From contig NC_090255.1 of assembly GCF_037325665.1 (NCBI RefSeq), positions 5,595,978 through 5,659,977 of the forward strand: a DNA stretch of 64,000 bases, written 5' to 3'. Below, piece by piece: positions 40,593-50,654 of the stretch. The notes beneath the pieces were generated by a model, which saw nothing but the letters and a program-made list of their open reading frames with translations, was not told the origin of the DNA and ran no database searches. This stretch comes from Littorina saxatilis. Taxonomy: Eukaryota; Mollusca; Gastropoda; Littorinimorpha; Littorinidae. How positions within the stretch are numbered: position 1 is the first letter of the stretch; every line of letters starts with the position of its first letter. The position numbers were made by a program, and so were the translations under genes.

Positions 40593-41071
40593 CTCGCGCC
40601 CCCTAATTGGCGTGGAGGCGCGTCCCCCCGGTGGTGGATGGGGGAGCCTTCTCTACTAACTTCTGAGAGAAGGTCGCATCACTCTCATTGCCGTGAACCT
40701 AATTAGGATCTTTTTCTTGTTTCTTCTCTATTTCTGCCTCCCCAAAGTCCTTTTACTTTCCTTTTCTCATCCATAAAATTCTTCACTTATTACCCTTGTT
40801 AAGTGGTTCTTGTATAGAATATAGTCAATGTTTGTAAAGATTTTAGTCAAGCAGTATGTAAGAAATGTTTAGTCCTTTGTACTGGAAACTTGCATTCTCC
40901 CAGTAAGGTCATATATTGTACTACGTTGCAAGCCCCTGGAGCAATTTTTTGATTAGTGCTTTTGTGAACAAGAAACACTTAACAAGTGGCTCTATCCCAT
41001 CTCCCCCCTTTCCCTCGTCGCGATATAACCTTCGTGGTTGAAAACGACATTAAACACCAAATAAAGAAAGA
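40593..41071 (+). mobile_element. SINE-E body with a different head
   Basis: Head is CTCGCGCCCCCTAATTGGCG, then GGTGGTGGATGGGGGAGCC, unlike other SINE-E copies; from TTACCCTTGTTAAGTGGTTC onward it is SINE-E. Flanked by AAGGAATTGTAC (40581-40592 and 41072-41083), so the two parts moved as one unit. A head swap or chimeric SINE is inferred. Confidence 0.75.
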
Positions 41072-41092
41072 AAGGAATTGTACATGTGAAAC

Positions 41093-41254
41093 CCCCTGGA
41101 GCAATTTTTTGATTAGTGCTTTTGTGAACAAGAAACAATTAACAAGTGGCTCTATCCCATCTTTCCCCTATCCATCTCCCCCCTTTCCCCGTCGCGATAT
41201 AACCTTGAATGGTTGAAAACGACATTAAACACCAAATAAAGAAAGAAAGAAAGA
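41093..41254 (+). mobile_element. SINE-E, 5'-truncated copy
   Basis: Starts at CCCCTGGAGCAATTTTTTGA, ends with AAAGAAAG. Target duplication ACATGTGAAAC (41082-41092 and 41255-41265). It lies 10 bp from the previous insertion site. Confidence 0.85.
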
Positions 41255-41265
41255 ACATGTGAAAC

Positions 41266-42300
41266 ATTTAGTAAATTTGGAGGGTAAATATTTGAATTAT
41301 CAAGAGTTTTCTGAATTATTTCCTAGTGTTAAAAGTGATATTTTGTTGTATTGTGGAATTGTATCCACTGTGAAAAGCTATCAGAAGAAATTGAATTTTA
41401 AGACATTGAATTGTCAGCATGAATAGTGGATAGTAGAGTGTGGTCAGTGATAAAAAAAGGAAACCATGTTGTGAAGGAGGTGTTTGTGCAGTCTAACGTT
41501 ATTCCATCTGCGGTTTCAAAATGGAATAGCACCAGTGAAAGTAATATGAATTGGAAATTATTTTTTTTGAAACCATTTTGAAAGTACTGTTGATGTAAGT
41601 TTAAGGTGGTTTCAGCTGCGACTCTTACACGGGATTCTACCTTGTAATAAATATTTATATTTATGTAAAATTAAAAATTCACCGCTTTGCACATTTTGCG
41701 GGTATCATGAAGAGACAATTTTTCACTTATTTTGGGAATGTATGATTGTTAAAACCTTCTGGATTAAATTGAATAATGTATTGCACAAAGAATGTTTACA
41801 TTGTGAACATTTGACTTTTTCAAAAGGATTGATAATATTTGGAAATGATGATAATGTGAACACTGATAATGTTTTAGATTTGATTATTCTTTTAGGAAAA
41901 TATATTTATAAATGTAAACTTCAGGGCTCAGTTCCGCTTTTGAATGTTTTTTTTGAAAATATTAAAACAAAGATATTACATTGAAAAGAAATTGAATCGT
42001 ATCAGGAATAGAAATACTGAATTTTTGTCAGAGTGGTTACCCTATGCGAATATATGTTAGGTTATTGACCAAGGCGAAGTATCCATTTCAGCTTAACTTT
42101 TTCCACAGTTTAAAATTGTAGGTTTTTATAAGATTTTAGGCAAGAGTGTGTGTGTATGTCTTATGTCTGTCTGCTTCACTTATCCTCTTACCTGTCTGTC
42201 ACCCTGTCCAATCTTATGGGTGATGGGGTGTCTTGTATTTTAGTGACTTTTGACTATTGTAGGGTGGAAGTTCAAAAAGAATTTATTATTTGTATTATTA
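41266..42300 (+). pseudogene. Tx1/L1-like LINE C-terminal region
   Basis: About 41590-41984 is open: WFQLRLLHGILPCNKYLYLC, KIKNSPLCTFCGYHEETIF, then HLFWECMIVKTFWIKLNNVL and a helical tail ending at TGA (41982-41984). C-x2-C, E-x2-E-T and HLFWEC form the C-terminal knuckle typical of L1/Tx1-type LINEs. Upstream at 41266-41580 the same reading is broken by stops. Downstream to about 42300 is probably 3' UTR. It continues the fragment at 39180-39463. Confidence 0.6.
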
Positions 42301-42329
42301 CTTAAGAGTATATATTATAAATGATACCG

Positions 42330-42636
42330 ACCGGCACGGTTGGCCTAGTGGTAAGGCGTCCGCCCCGTGATCGGGAGGTCGTCGGTTCGAACCCCGGCCG
42401 GGTCATACCTAAGACTTTAAAATTGGCAATCTAGTGGCTGCTCCGCCTGGCGTCTGGCATTATGGGGTTAGTGCTAGGACTGGTTGGTCCGGTGTCAGAA
42501 TAATGTGACTGGGTGAGACATGAAGCCTGTGCTGCGACTTCTGTCTTGTGTGTGGCGCACGTTATATGTCAAAGCAGCACCGCCCTGATATGGCCCTTCG
42601 TGGTCGGCTGGGCGTTAAGCAAACAAACAAAACAAA
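42330..42636 (+). mobile_element. tRNA-derived SINE
   Basis: Same family as 38516-38811: GGCCTAGTGGTAAGGCGTCC, GGTTCGAACCCCGGCC, and tail GGGCGTTAAGCAAACAAAC. It includes the phrase CATACCTAAGACTTTAAAAT, which the 38.5-kb copy lacks. No clear target duplication. Confidence 0.85.
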
Positions 42637-42647
42637 AACCATCATTA

Positions 42648-43016
42648 CCCCCCCCCCCCCTCTCACTCTCTCTTTCTTTTTATCAGTATTGTAATCTGCA
42701 TGTGATGTTATGCTCCAACCTTACTTGTAGGCGAACGGTATGTTATATGTCCGTCTGTCGGTTATGTCCTAATGTTGTATATATATATATATATATATAT
42801 ATATGTCTTGAAAATCAGGGTCCATCAACCATTTACATATTTATTATACATGTTGAAGGATGATGAATGAATGATACATTGTAGACGGATGCATGTTATG
42901 GATTAAAAGCCCTACAATGATGTGCTTGGCAAATACAAAAAAAAATACAAAAAAGTTGTTCCTTTCATCAGTTACATAGAATACAAACATCAATTTTGAT
43001 GCATTTTTTGTTTGTT

Positions 43017-43080
<64 letters not shown>
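42648..43080. repeat. C run, TA and GT microsatellites
   Basis: C run at 42648-42660, (TA)n at 42778-42804, (GT)n at 43019-43080. No gene between them. Confidence 0.9.
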
Positions 43081-43081
<1 letters not shown>

Positions 43082-43137
43082 TCGTATTGTTACTATACCT
43101 TCTCCTTTCTCTCTTTCTAGATCACCCACACTGATTT

Positions 43138-43388
43138 GTGACCCTCCACCACGAAATGAGTCACTTGTCACATCGCGCTGTTCTGCGCTAGGCTTAATAT
43201 AAGTCCGGGGAGTGTCTGGTAACAGTGTGAGGGTCATCTTAGGCAGAGGCTTATAACTCAAACAGTTTTCCCTCTTTTCCAAAACGGTTTTCACCACTGG
43301 ATAGAGCATAACAAACTCTATAGGAAAATGTACAAATAGGAAAATCATGCAAAGGTGACATGCGACTCGGTCCGTGGTGGAGGGTCAC
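43138..43388. mobile_element. MITE, 251 bp, ATTT target duplication
   Basis: GTGACCCTCCACCACG at the left is mirrored by CGTGGTGGAGGGTCAC at the right, with weaker similarity continuing inward (GAGTC, TGTCAC). ATTT flanks both ends (43134-43137 and 43389-43392). Confidence 0.75.
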
Positions 43389-43610
43389 ATTTGGCGGAAC
43401 AGGGACATCTGATTCCCTAGGGAAGCTCGGGCACTTAAAATAAAAAAATAGCACTATCACAGTTCGTTTGGTTTGACATAAAGTTTAACAAGAAATTCAT
43501 TTAAAAATTCGCAGGTTCATTCAGGTGTAAAAATCATCTCCAGACGCACATGATAATACATGATAATACACATGATAAATGTTGCTAGCACACAGAATAA
43601 AAAAAAACGT

Positions 43611-43826
43611 GGGTTAAGGGGAAGAATTTACCCGATGCTCCTCAGTATGTCGTAAGAGGCGACTAACGGATTCTGTTTCTCCTTTTACCCTTGTTAAGTG
43701 TTTCTTGTATAGAATATATTCAATCCTTTGTACTGGAAACTTGCATTCTCCCAGTAAGGTCATATATTGTACTACGTTGCAAGCCCCTGGAGCAAATTTT
43801 TGATTAGTGCTTTTGTGATCAAGAAA
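43611..43826 (+). mobile_element. SINE-E copy with internal deletion, 3' truncated
   Basis: Head AATTTACCCGATGCTCCTCA to TTTTGTGATCAAGAAA. Lacks about 50 bp between GAATATATTCAAT and CCTTTGTACTGG. Confidence 0.75.
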
Positions 43827-44485
43827 TGGAAGCACTGTTGCCCGTGGTGCATGTTGTGAAGACGTTTGTGTTTTCCAGCTGGGTTGGCAATTGGAGACCA
43901 GTGGAGGCCACGTGTTGGGTGATGGACCCAGATTTTCAGTAGTTCTGTTGTTGTTTAAAAAAGTGTTACTGTTGTTAAATTGTTGTTCAGCCGGTAAGCT
44001 GAACTCGGTTGTGTTCTACAAATTTGTTCCACATTTGTTTACATATTATCTCGTTGTTCAATGGTTTAGAAGGTAAGCTGGACTTAAATGTTTGATACCC
44101 GTAAAACAACTGTTGCTGTTCAGTTTTGGATTGTAATTGATATAAAGTGGGTTTTAAGTTCCCTAAATTCATCTAATGTATATTGGGGAATGTACTCTTT
44201 TTATTCACATTGAGATTTCTATAATTCCATAGCGGGCCGTGGTATTCTCAAATCTTCTGACAAAGTACACAAGTTATTAAAGCATTGTATGACTCAATTT
44301 CTAATAGTGGCGTCAGCAAAATATAAACTTTTGCTAAGTTACCAAACAGTCTGGCCTGGCATAGTGCAGTTATGATAAAGTTGAATGGAACACTATATAT
44401 TTTGATAAATAATAACATTGTTTGCAGTACCGTTATAGTGGGAGTTTATAAAGAAGAATAAGTTAAAATGTTATTTACTTGTTAA
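43827..44485. other. No gene recognised
   Basis: T-rich sequence with GTTGTT phrases. No repeats matched elsewhere in the window. Confidence 0.5.
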
Positions 44486-45217
44486 AGGCAGAGTAAGCCT
44501 CCCGTAAACCATCACAGATACGGTCAGGCTTTTACACACAGTACAAACACCATTTCATTTAAACACTCACCAATTGAGAACATCCTAGGTGCCCTCCGTA
44601 AAGAGCGAACAATTTTCAAAGAATTTATTTTTGCGTGGTTTATCTTACCCCTGAGCCATCGTGAACCCGTGTGATCCAGTTTTCCCTTTTCACAATGCAG
44701 TCGTCATAGTTAGTCATTTGAATGCGACTCGACGTGAGCTTATCTACAATAGCACGTTTTTTTTATGCACGAAACAACGGCTGTGGTTCACAAGAACTCT
44801 AGCGATGGCTTTTGACTGTTGAGAGGAACGGCGATTTGCACTGATAAACCGGCCGTCGTCTGCTACGACCCTTGCGTGACCCTGCTTCCGGGCTTTTCTT
44901 TTTTTAAACTTTCACAACTTCGAATTGTTCTGATCTTGTCTTGATGAAAAACGAATTCTTTTATGATTAAAGAATGTTTGTGTAACAAGCTGTCAATTTA
45001 TTATTTAGATTTTAAAAGTTAGGTCTAGCGCAAAAACGAGGCGCCGTTGTTGTTAACGGAACAAGTCTACGAAAATAAATTCTTTGAAAATGTCTCACGC
45101 TCGACAGAAAGCAGCCAGGATGTTCCCGTTCGGTGAGCGTTCAAATGGAAGTATGCTTGTACTGTATTTAGACGCTCGGGGAGCTCTGTGATGGTTTACG
45201 GGAGGCTTACTGTGCCT
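44486..45217. mobile_element. piggyBac-like MITE, 732 bp, TTAA target site
   Basis: Ends AGGCAGAGTAAGCCTCCCGT and its complement ACGGGAGGCTTACTGTGCCT, about 31-bp TIR with one or two mismatches. TTAA sits on both sides (44482-44485 and 45218-45221). TTAA duplication is diagnostic of the piggyBac target. No transposase. A truncated inverted relative is at 54962-55515. Confidence 0.7.
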
Positions 45218-46179
45218 TTAAGTGCCGGAAAGTAACATAATGGGTCAATGTTGGTTTAGAATGAATAAAACGAGGATTATAGTTGAGAGGCCGAGATTTG
45301 ATTTGCAATATAATTTGTAATGGAAAAGGGGCTCTAATAAAACGGGGAGGAATATAAGAGGAACTGTAGGAGTTGGGTTGGAATATCAGAGAAACCGTGA
45401 CTATCAAAAGGGTTGTGAATACCAAGACAGCTGACGTAAATAATATAGGGAAGGAATGACGCAATGGAAATGACGTGCAGATTCTCGACTAAGGAAAGGG
45501 CCGCAGTATATTAGAGAAACCACAACCAGAGAGACGTAAATGTCGACCCGCAAGGGATTTGCATATCAAGTAAGTTACCTTGGTAGAACATGGTCGCCTG
45601 TGCTTAGCTTGCCGTTCCAGCTTGCCGTTCCAGTAGATAATGGCCGCTAGGAACGGACGGCCATACTAGTCAAGGACTCGCTATGAGGCAATCCCTTTGT
45701 AACCCGTGTAAACATTACACCAGGGGCGACCCAAGATCCGAGTCCCGTTGTTTCCCATGTCCACTTAGAACAAACCGTGTTTGGGATTCTTCCATTTGTG
45801 TTGCCAGGGGCGACCCAAGATCCGAGTCCCGTTGTTTCCCATGTCCACTTAGAACAAACCGAGTTTAGATTTCCCCTTCCTGTTTTCAAAGTAAACTTGG
45901 CCATCCTGTGAGGCACTGTCAGGGACAGTAATTATAGTTAGCGGGACCATGTAGACGAAGTCAACGGTGGTGATCTGCGTAGTGTATACGCATACTTTGG
46001 GACAAGGTCTTCCACCCAGCGAGAGCCTCTAACACAATCAGTGTTGTAGACAGATGAAGATGGGAAGACCTCAGTGTTTCACATTCCAACATCTGACGGT
46101 GATAGTAACTTAGTAAGGGCTAGGCTGCGGTCTCGGTAAGCTGTATTGCACTGACATCTCTTTCTGTCTATGGAAATAA
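45218..46179. other. Upstream region of the 199-codon ORF; one tandem duplication
   Basis: An approximately 60-bp phrase (GGCGACCCAAGATCCGAGTC ... CTTAGAACAAACCG) occurs at 45723-45780 and 45809-45866. No TATA box or CpG cluster is obvious. Confidence 0.5.
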
Positions 46180-46779
46180 ATGGCGAAATTTGATTTAACA
46201 CTTCTCAACATTAACAGTGACCAGGAGAACGCAATAAGGAGACGATTTACTGAGAATCAGTGGCCATTTGAAACTCGAAGGTGTGTAATAAAAGATTCGA
46301 CTTGTGTACTAAGAGGTGCTGGGCCATCATCGTGTGACCTCGATACAGAGGCTGTTTCTCGTGTATGTAGTACCGTTAGGGTGCAGACGTGGTTATCTGA
46401 TCCTGGAGGCGATGGTGAAACCGGAGACACGGGTCCTAGTGCAGGTCTCTCCTCTAGGGTAGGCCAGTGTGCCTTTTGTTTTTGCAGCCCTTGTGTGACA
46501 AATCATCGCCAGAGGTGGCTAGGTACAGGCCAATTGCCACACCGCAGGAATTCCGGCGTTAGGAAAGTACTCTACAAGAAGTATTGGTCCATGCTAGACC
46601 GACGCGGTGCTTGGAATTGTGCATTGTACTTGACGAAAAAGACGTCTGGCTTACATCAAGACAATCCAACACGGGTAAACATTAACCGAGAAATGATGCC
46701 CGACTGTGTGCTCAAACTAGTGAGAGAGCTTTATCCCAACCCCACAGGAATACCCTATCAAGGCCACAACTGGTGGTAA
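46180..46779 (+). CDS. Uncharacterised 199-residue protein with CxxCxCxxC motif
   Basis: Single open frame with good start context (AAATAAATGGCG). Features in order: an N-terminal part with LNINSDQENAIRRRF, a Gly/Asp-rich linker, then about residues 97-105 CAFCFCSPC (C-x2-C-x-C-x2-C, likely metal binding). Then come RWLGTGQLPHRRNSGVRKVL, YKKYWSMLDRRGAWNCALYL, MMPDCVLKLVRELYPNPTG and the end IPYQGHNWW. I recall proteins with this same order (FC-x-PC, YK-x-FW, IMP-x-CV, YPNP, YxGH) in many marine invertebrates, often as multicopy uncharacterised ORFs. It may therefore belong to an unclassified mobile element. I do not know its function. No introns, TIRs or partner ORF are visible within 1 kb. 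Confidence 0.7.
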   Translation: MAKFDLTLLNINSDQENAIRRRFTENQWPFETRRCVIKDSTCVLRGAGPSSCDLDTEAVSRVCSTVRVQTWLSDPGGDGETGDTGPSAGLSSRVGQCAFCFCSPCVTNHRQRWLGTGQLPHRRNSGVRKVLYKKYWSMLDRRGAWNCALYLTKKTSGLHQDNPTRVNINREMMPDCVLKLVRELYPNPTGIPYQGHNWW

Positions 46780-47274
46780 AGGTTAGTTGCATTTCTTTCT
46801 TTATATCCGATGTAACAAATACACATGCACCTGAGACAGCATGCTCTGGAACCAAATTGCCGCATGCCACGTGTTTTGCTATTTTTGGAACGCATGGTGT
46901 AAATCTGTGACGTCGGAGAATGTTGACTCCGCCCTTTTCTTTGAACAAGATCCCCATTGAAATGTTTGTTTGCAAATATCTTCTTTATTATGGAGAATTA
47001 ACCTTATCTAAGCGCATAGGGCGGTAAATGTGTGAAAACCAGCTGTGTGAAAAAAAATCTGACACCGTAACTCATGCTTAACCGAGAAATTAAAGAAAAT
47101 GTAGGAACAGTATTTGTCCGTTCCCTGCAAGAGTTTGAAATGATTTGCCAACGCAGAAGGTCAGGCTCCTTATATACTCCTGCCGGGCCTTTAAATTCCT
47201 AGCTCATAATTCAGAGGAATATTAAGGCTCCAAATTTGCAGAACCTTTACTTTTAAGCATAGCAGGTCATTTTA
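46780..47274. other. No gene recognised
   Basis: Spacer between the 199-codon ORF and the mariner end. No terminal repeat matching the upstream flank of the ORF was found. Confidence 0.5.
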
Positions 47275-47338
47275 CGAGGGTCAACTGAAAATGTTGGACT
47301 CGACCAGAAAGGAGTTGACTTGCGAGTCTAGAAAAAGT

Positions 47339-47578
47339 TTACATTTCAACAGTGTCCCTCCGGACCTCCACACACGTGTTCCATCTGTGCCCGAGATCCT
47401 TATTGCCGTTGCTGCAGAAGCCTTTGTATTGCAACCGTTTGAAGTCCTCAAAAGAATTCATGACGTCGTTGTCCGTTTCGTAGTGCTCAACCCTGAGGTA
47501 CTTCTTCATGGTTGTAAACATATGATGGTTTGAGGATGGCGTATCTGGCAAATACAGCGGATGGTTAACCATCTCCAA
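47339..47578 (-). pseudogene. mariner transposase C-terminus
   Basis: 80-codon frame MEMVNHPLYLPDTPSSNHHM then FTTMKKYL, a mid part and ending RWNTCVEVRRDTVEM. This equals the usual PPYSPDLAP-x-DYHLF to W-x-KCIE block; D to N at the last catalytic position. Confidence 0.75.
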
Positions 47579-47867
47579 GCCGCATTAATCATTTGTTGCC
47601 ATGGAAACCAAGGACTTTCGGGCAGGGTCGGTGTCTTAACGGAGCAATATCCCTTTCCAGAGTGTTCCTCGGTGCTTAGCCTTGATTATATATGCTCTCT
47701 TAGTTGACTTGGAAGTATGAAAAAGAATTCACCGGTTATTGTCTCATCTTTTGGAACGAAGTCCAACAGGAAATACCTCTCTGCGTCTAATGAAACAGAT
47801 GCCATCACCTTTTTAAGGGCAATTGACCCTGACTTTCTTTAGGTGGGTATAACCTTGATGCTTGATG

Positions 47868-48695
47868 TTTCTCCTTTTACCCTTGTTAAGTGTTTCTTGT
47901 ATAGAATATAGTCAATTTTTGTAAAGAGTTTAGTCAAGCAGTATGTAAGAAATGTTAAGTCCTTTGTACTGGAAGCTTGCATTCTCCCAGTAAGGTAATA
48001 TATTTTATCCTACATACGTGAGAGAGACACCCGTGAGATAATAATCGTTCAAATCACACGTGTGTATATCATGTAAATGAGGTCATGTCAAGCAAGTCTG
48101 GCAGGGACCTGTTTTTCCACTGCTTATGATGCCAAAGTCACCGAGACAAACGTCATTATAGAAACAAAAATTGCGCTCGCTAATTACCCTCGATAAATCT
48201 TTAGAACTAACACGTCACGCCGGCCACACTTTCAGAGTGACATTTCTTTGCTTTGACGTAATAGATTGCACGAGGCTTTAGAAGAGATCGAGGTTCCAAA
48301 AAAAGCGTCTTCAATTTAGTTGCCTCGACTGCAAGACACTTTCAGTAAAATACAGGTAAGTACAGTATGTAGGATAAACAGAATACTACATGGCTTGCTG
48401 TGTCGTACCAGATTTACACTCGTTGCTTTTTCAAATAGTGAACAGCTCGCTTTCGCCCGCAGTTCAATATTTTAAAAAACAACTCGTGTAAATCTGGTAC
48501 GACACAGCAAGCCATGTAGTATTCTCTATGTACTACGTTGCAAGCCCCTGAAGCAAATTTTTGATTAGTGCTTTTGTGAACAAGAAACAATTGACAAGTG
48601 GCTCTATCCCATCTCCCCCCTTCCCCTGTCGCGATATAACCTTCGTGGTTAAAAACGACGTAAAACACCAAAATAAAGAAAGAAAGAAAGAAAGA
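47868..48695 (+). mobile_element. SINE-E lacking its head, split by other insertions
   Basis: 47868-48002 and 48528-48695 join into one SINE-E. 48003-48377 is an inserted segment with 14-bp ends (TTTATCCTACATAC and complement at 48364-48377), followed by a snap-back sequence at 48381-48524. Confidence 0.7.
48381..48524. repeat. Snap-back: 39-bp perfect arms, 66-bp loop
   Basis: GAATACTACATGGCTTGCTG... at 48381-48419 is exactly complemented at 48486-48524. Confidence 0.9.
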
Positions 48696-49635
48696 ACTTG
48701 GAAGTATGAAAAAGAATTCACCGGTTACTGTCTCATCTTTTGGAACGAAGTCCAACAGGAAATACCTCTCTGCGTCTAATGAAACAGATGCCATCACCTT
48801 TTTTAAGGGGAATTGACCCTGACTTTCTTTAGGTGGATATAACCTTGATGCCCCTACTGCATGAACAGTTGATTGATTTCAGGCTGAAAGTGATGTACAT
48901 GTACCCTGGTCTCATCATCAGAAAACAAATAGGGACGTGAATAAGATCCTCTCGATCTGCCTCAAATAAACGTAAAATATTGCGTGCCATGTTCGATCTG
49001 AAGTGCTTCTTTTCTGGTGTAAAAGTTTGAGGACCTACCTTGCTTAAACTGTCTTCATGAACAGTTTTCTGCACTGAATACTCCAAACTCATTCATGTGA
49101 GATGCCAAGAGTATCGGCAATGTAATACTGAGGTGCACATTGGTTAATTTTGCACCACCAGTGTGAGATGCCAAGAGTATCAGCAATGTAATAGGTCCAC
49201 ATTGGTTAATTTTGCACCACCAGTGTGCAGACAGCATCAACGGTTTCTTGAGTTGTGACGATTGTTGGTTTTCCACACCGTTCGTCACCTTAAACAGTTT
49301 TCCTTCCAAGCCTGAATTCTGCTGACCATCTTATTACTGTGGTCTATGAAGGGGGATCCCTGCCAAACGTTTCTGTCAGGTCATTATGAATTTCCAGTTG
49401 GCTAAAAACTTATTCTTTGCAAATATTGGATCGCTGAGTTTTGTTAGTTTTCTAGAATGTGGGGTTAACAGTGGGGTATGGTACTTTGAGAAACCAAGGC
49501 ACACAAACTAACCGGTAAAAATACATATTATTTTGCAGGAAGTGTTCAAAAGAATCTTTCTTAATTCATGCCAAGTTTTGAATATTTATGTGAGTTCCTT
49601 CCTGGTTGGGCCCAGTATTTTTCACTTGACCCTCG

Positions 49636-50288
49636 TAGATGCCTTTGAAGTCACGGAATGAACTGTGCGAATGCATTTTGTTTACATGTGTCAAAGAAAG
49701 AATGATCTGTGTAAGCCAACAGGGGAGGCAACTCTGTCGTGTAAGTGATGTCCCTTAGTTGACACAGTGTGTATTTTCGCCTCATTTTTGTCAATCAAAC
49801 ATGAACATTAATTAATTATGCTTAAGTTTGGTGCTCAATCTGTCTACTAATTTCATAACAAATGCTCTTTGGCTTGGTGACAGGGATCTGTATCAAAATC
49901 TAGTAAAGAATGCCACTGGATTTTAAGCTAAGAACTTAACACGCTAAAGTTCATTATTACCCTTGCCCAAATCAGGAGCCCTGCTTTTTCTGGTCACCCT
50001 CACTTGCCTTGACTTGATCAGTGGTTGAGGCACATGAGCTAGGGCCTGTTCACTGTTCCAAAGTTGATGGGGAATGAATACGGAGTGGCTCGGGAACCGG
50101 CAAGTCGGTTTTGGAGCCATACCATCTTATTTTTGTTAGTATTTTTAAAAATGTGTTGAAATTTTTTTTAACATTCATGGTTAGTTGTCATGCAGGAACG
50201 CAGAAGAAGAAGTTATGGTTAAACATGTAAATCTGCTTCGCATCGAGTTACTCTGACAGGATCTCTGGCAATTGCGAACCGCATCTCT
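49636..50288. other. Dispersed repeat pieces, no gene
   Basis: 50045-50150 and 50178-50290 are inverted relatives of 20300-20425 and 18473-18590. Nothing else is recognised. Confidence 0.5.
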
Positions 50289-50654
50289 TGCAATACCCCC
50301 CGCGGGTTAGGGGGAAGAATTTACCCGATGCTCCCCAGCATGTCGTAAGAGGCGACTAACGGATTCTGTTTCTCTTTTTACCCTTGTGTGTTTCTTGTAT
50401 AGAATATAGTCCATTTTTGTAAAGATTTTAGTCAAGCAGTATGTAAGAAATGTTAAGTCCTTTGTACTGGAAACTTGCATTCTCCCAGTAAGGTAATAAA
50501 TACATTGTACTACGTTGCAAGCCCCTGGAGCAAATTTGTGATTAGTGCTTTTGTGAACAAGAAACAATTGACAAGTGGCTCTATCCCATCTCCCCCCTTT
50601 CCCCGTCGCGATATAACCTTGAACAGTTGAAAACGACGTTAAACACCAATTAAA
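50289..50654 (+). mobile_element. SINE-E copy, near full length
   Basis: CCCCCCGCGGGTTAGGGGG through ACCCGATGCTCCCCAGCATG to GTTAAACACCAATTAAAGAA. Full head present; flanks show no clear duplication. Confidence 0.85.

Larger units (their letters stand above)
47707..48851. repeat. 155-bp direct duplication flanking a SINE-E insertion
   Basis: 47707-47861 and 48696-48851 are near-identical mariner sequence (ACTTGGAAGTATGAAAAAGA ... GGTATAACCTTGATGC-type end). Between them lies SINE-E with its own insertion. Confidence 0.85.
47275..49635 (-). mobile_element. mariner DNA transposon, both ends present, interrupted
   Basis: TIRs CGAGGGTCAACTGAAAA (47275-) and TTTTCACTTGACCCTCG (-49635) flanked by TA on each side. 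Minus-strand pieces match mariner transposase in order. First comes a helix-turn-helix with GKPTIVTTQETVDAV and YYIADTLGIS (49100-49290), then SKVGPQTFTPEKKHFRSNMA with RNILRLFEADREDL (48930-49055). Next is VMASVSLDAERYFLLDFVPK (48700-48800, and again in a duplicated segment), and last NHPLYLPDTPSSNHHMF (47500-47570), where the third catalytic Asp appears as Asn. Stops, frameshifts and a 62-bp tandem duplication (49100-49225) make it inactive. Confidence 0.85.
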
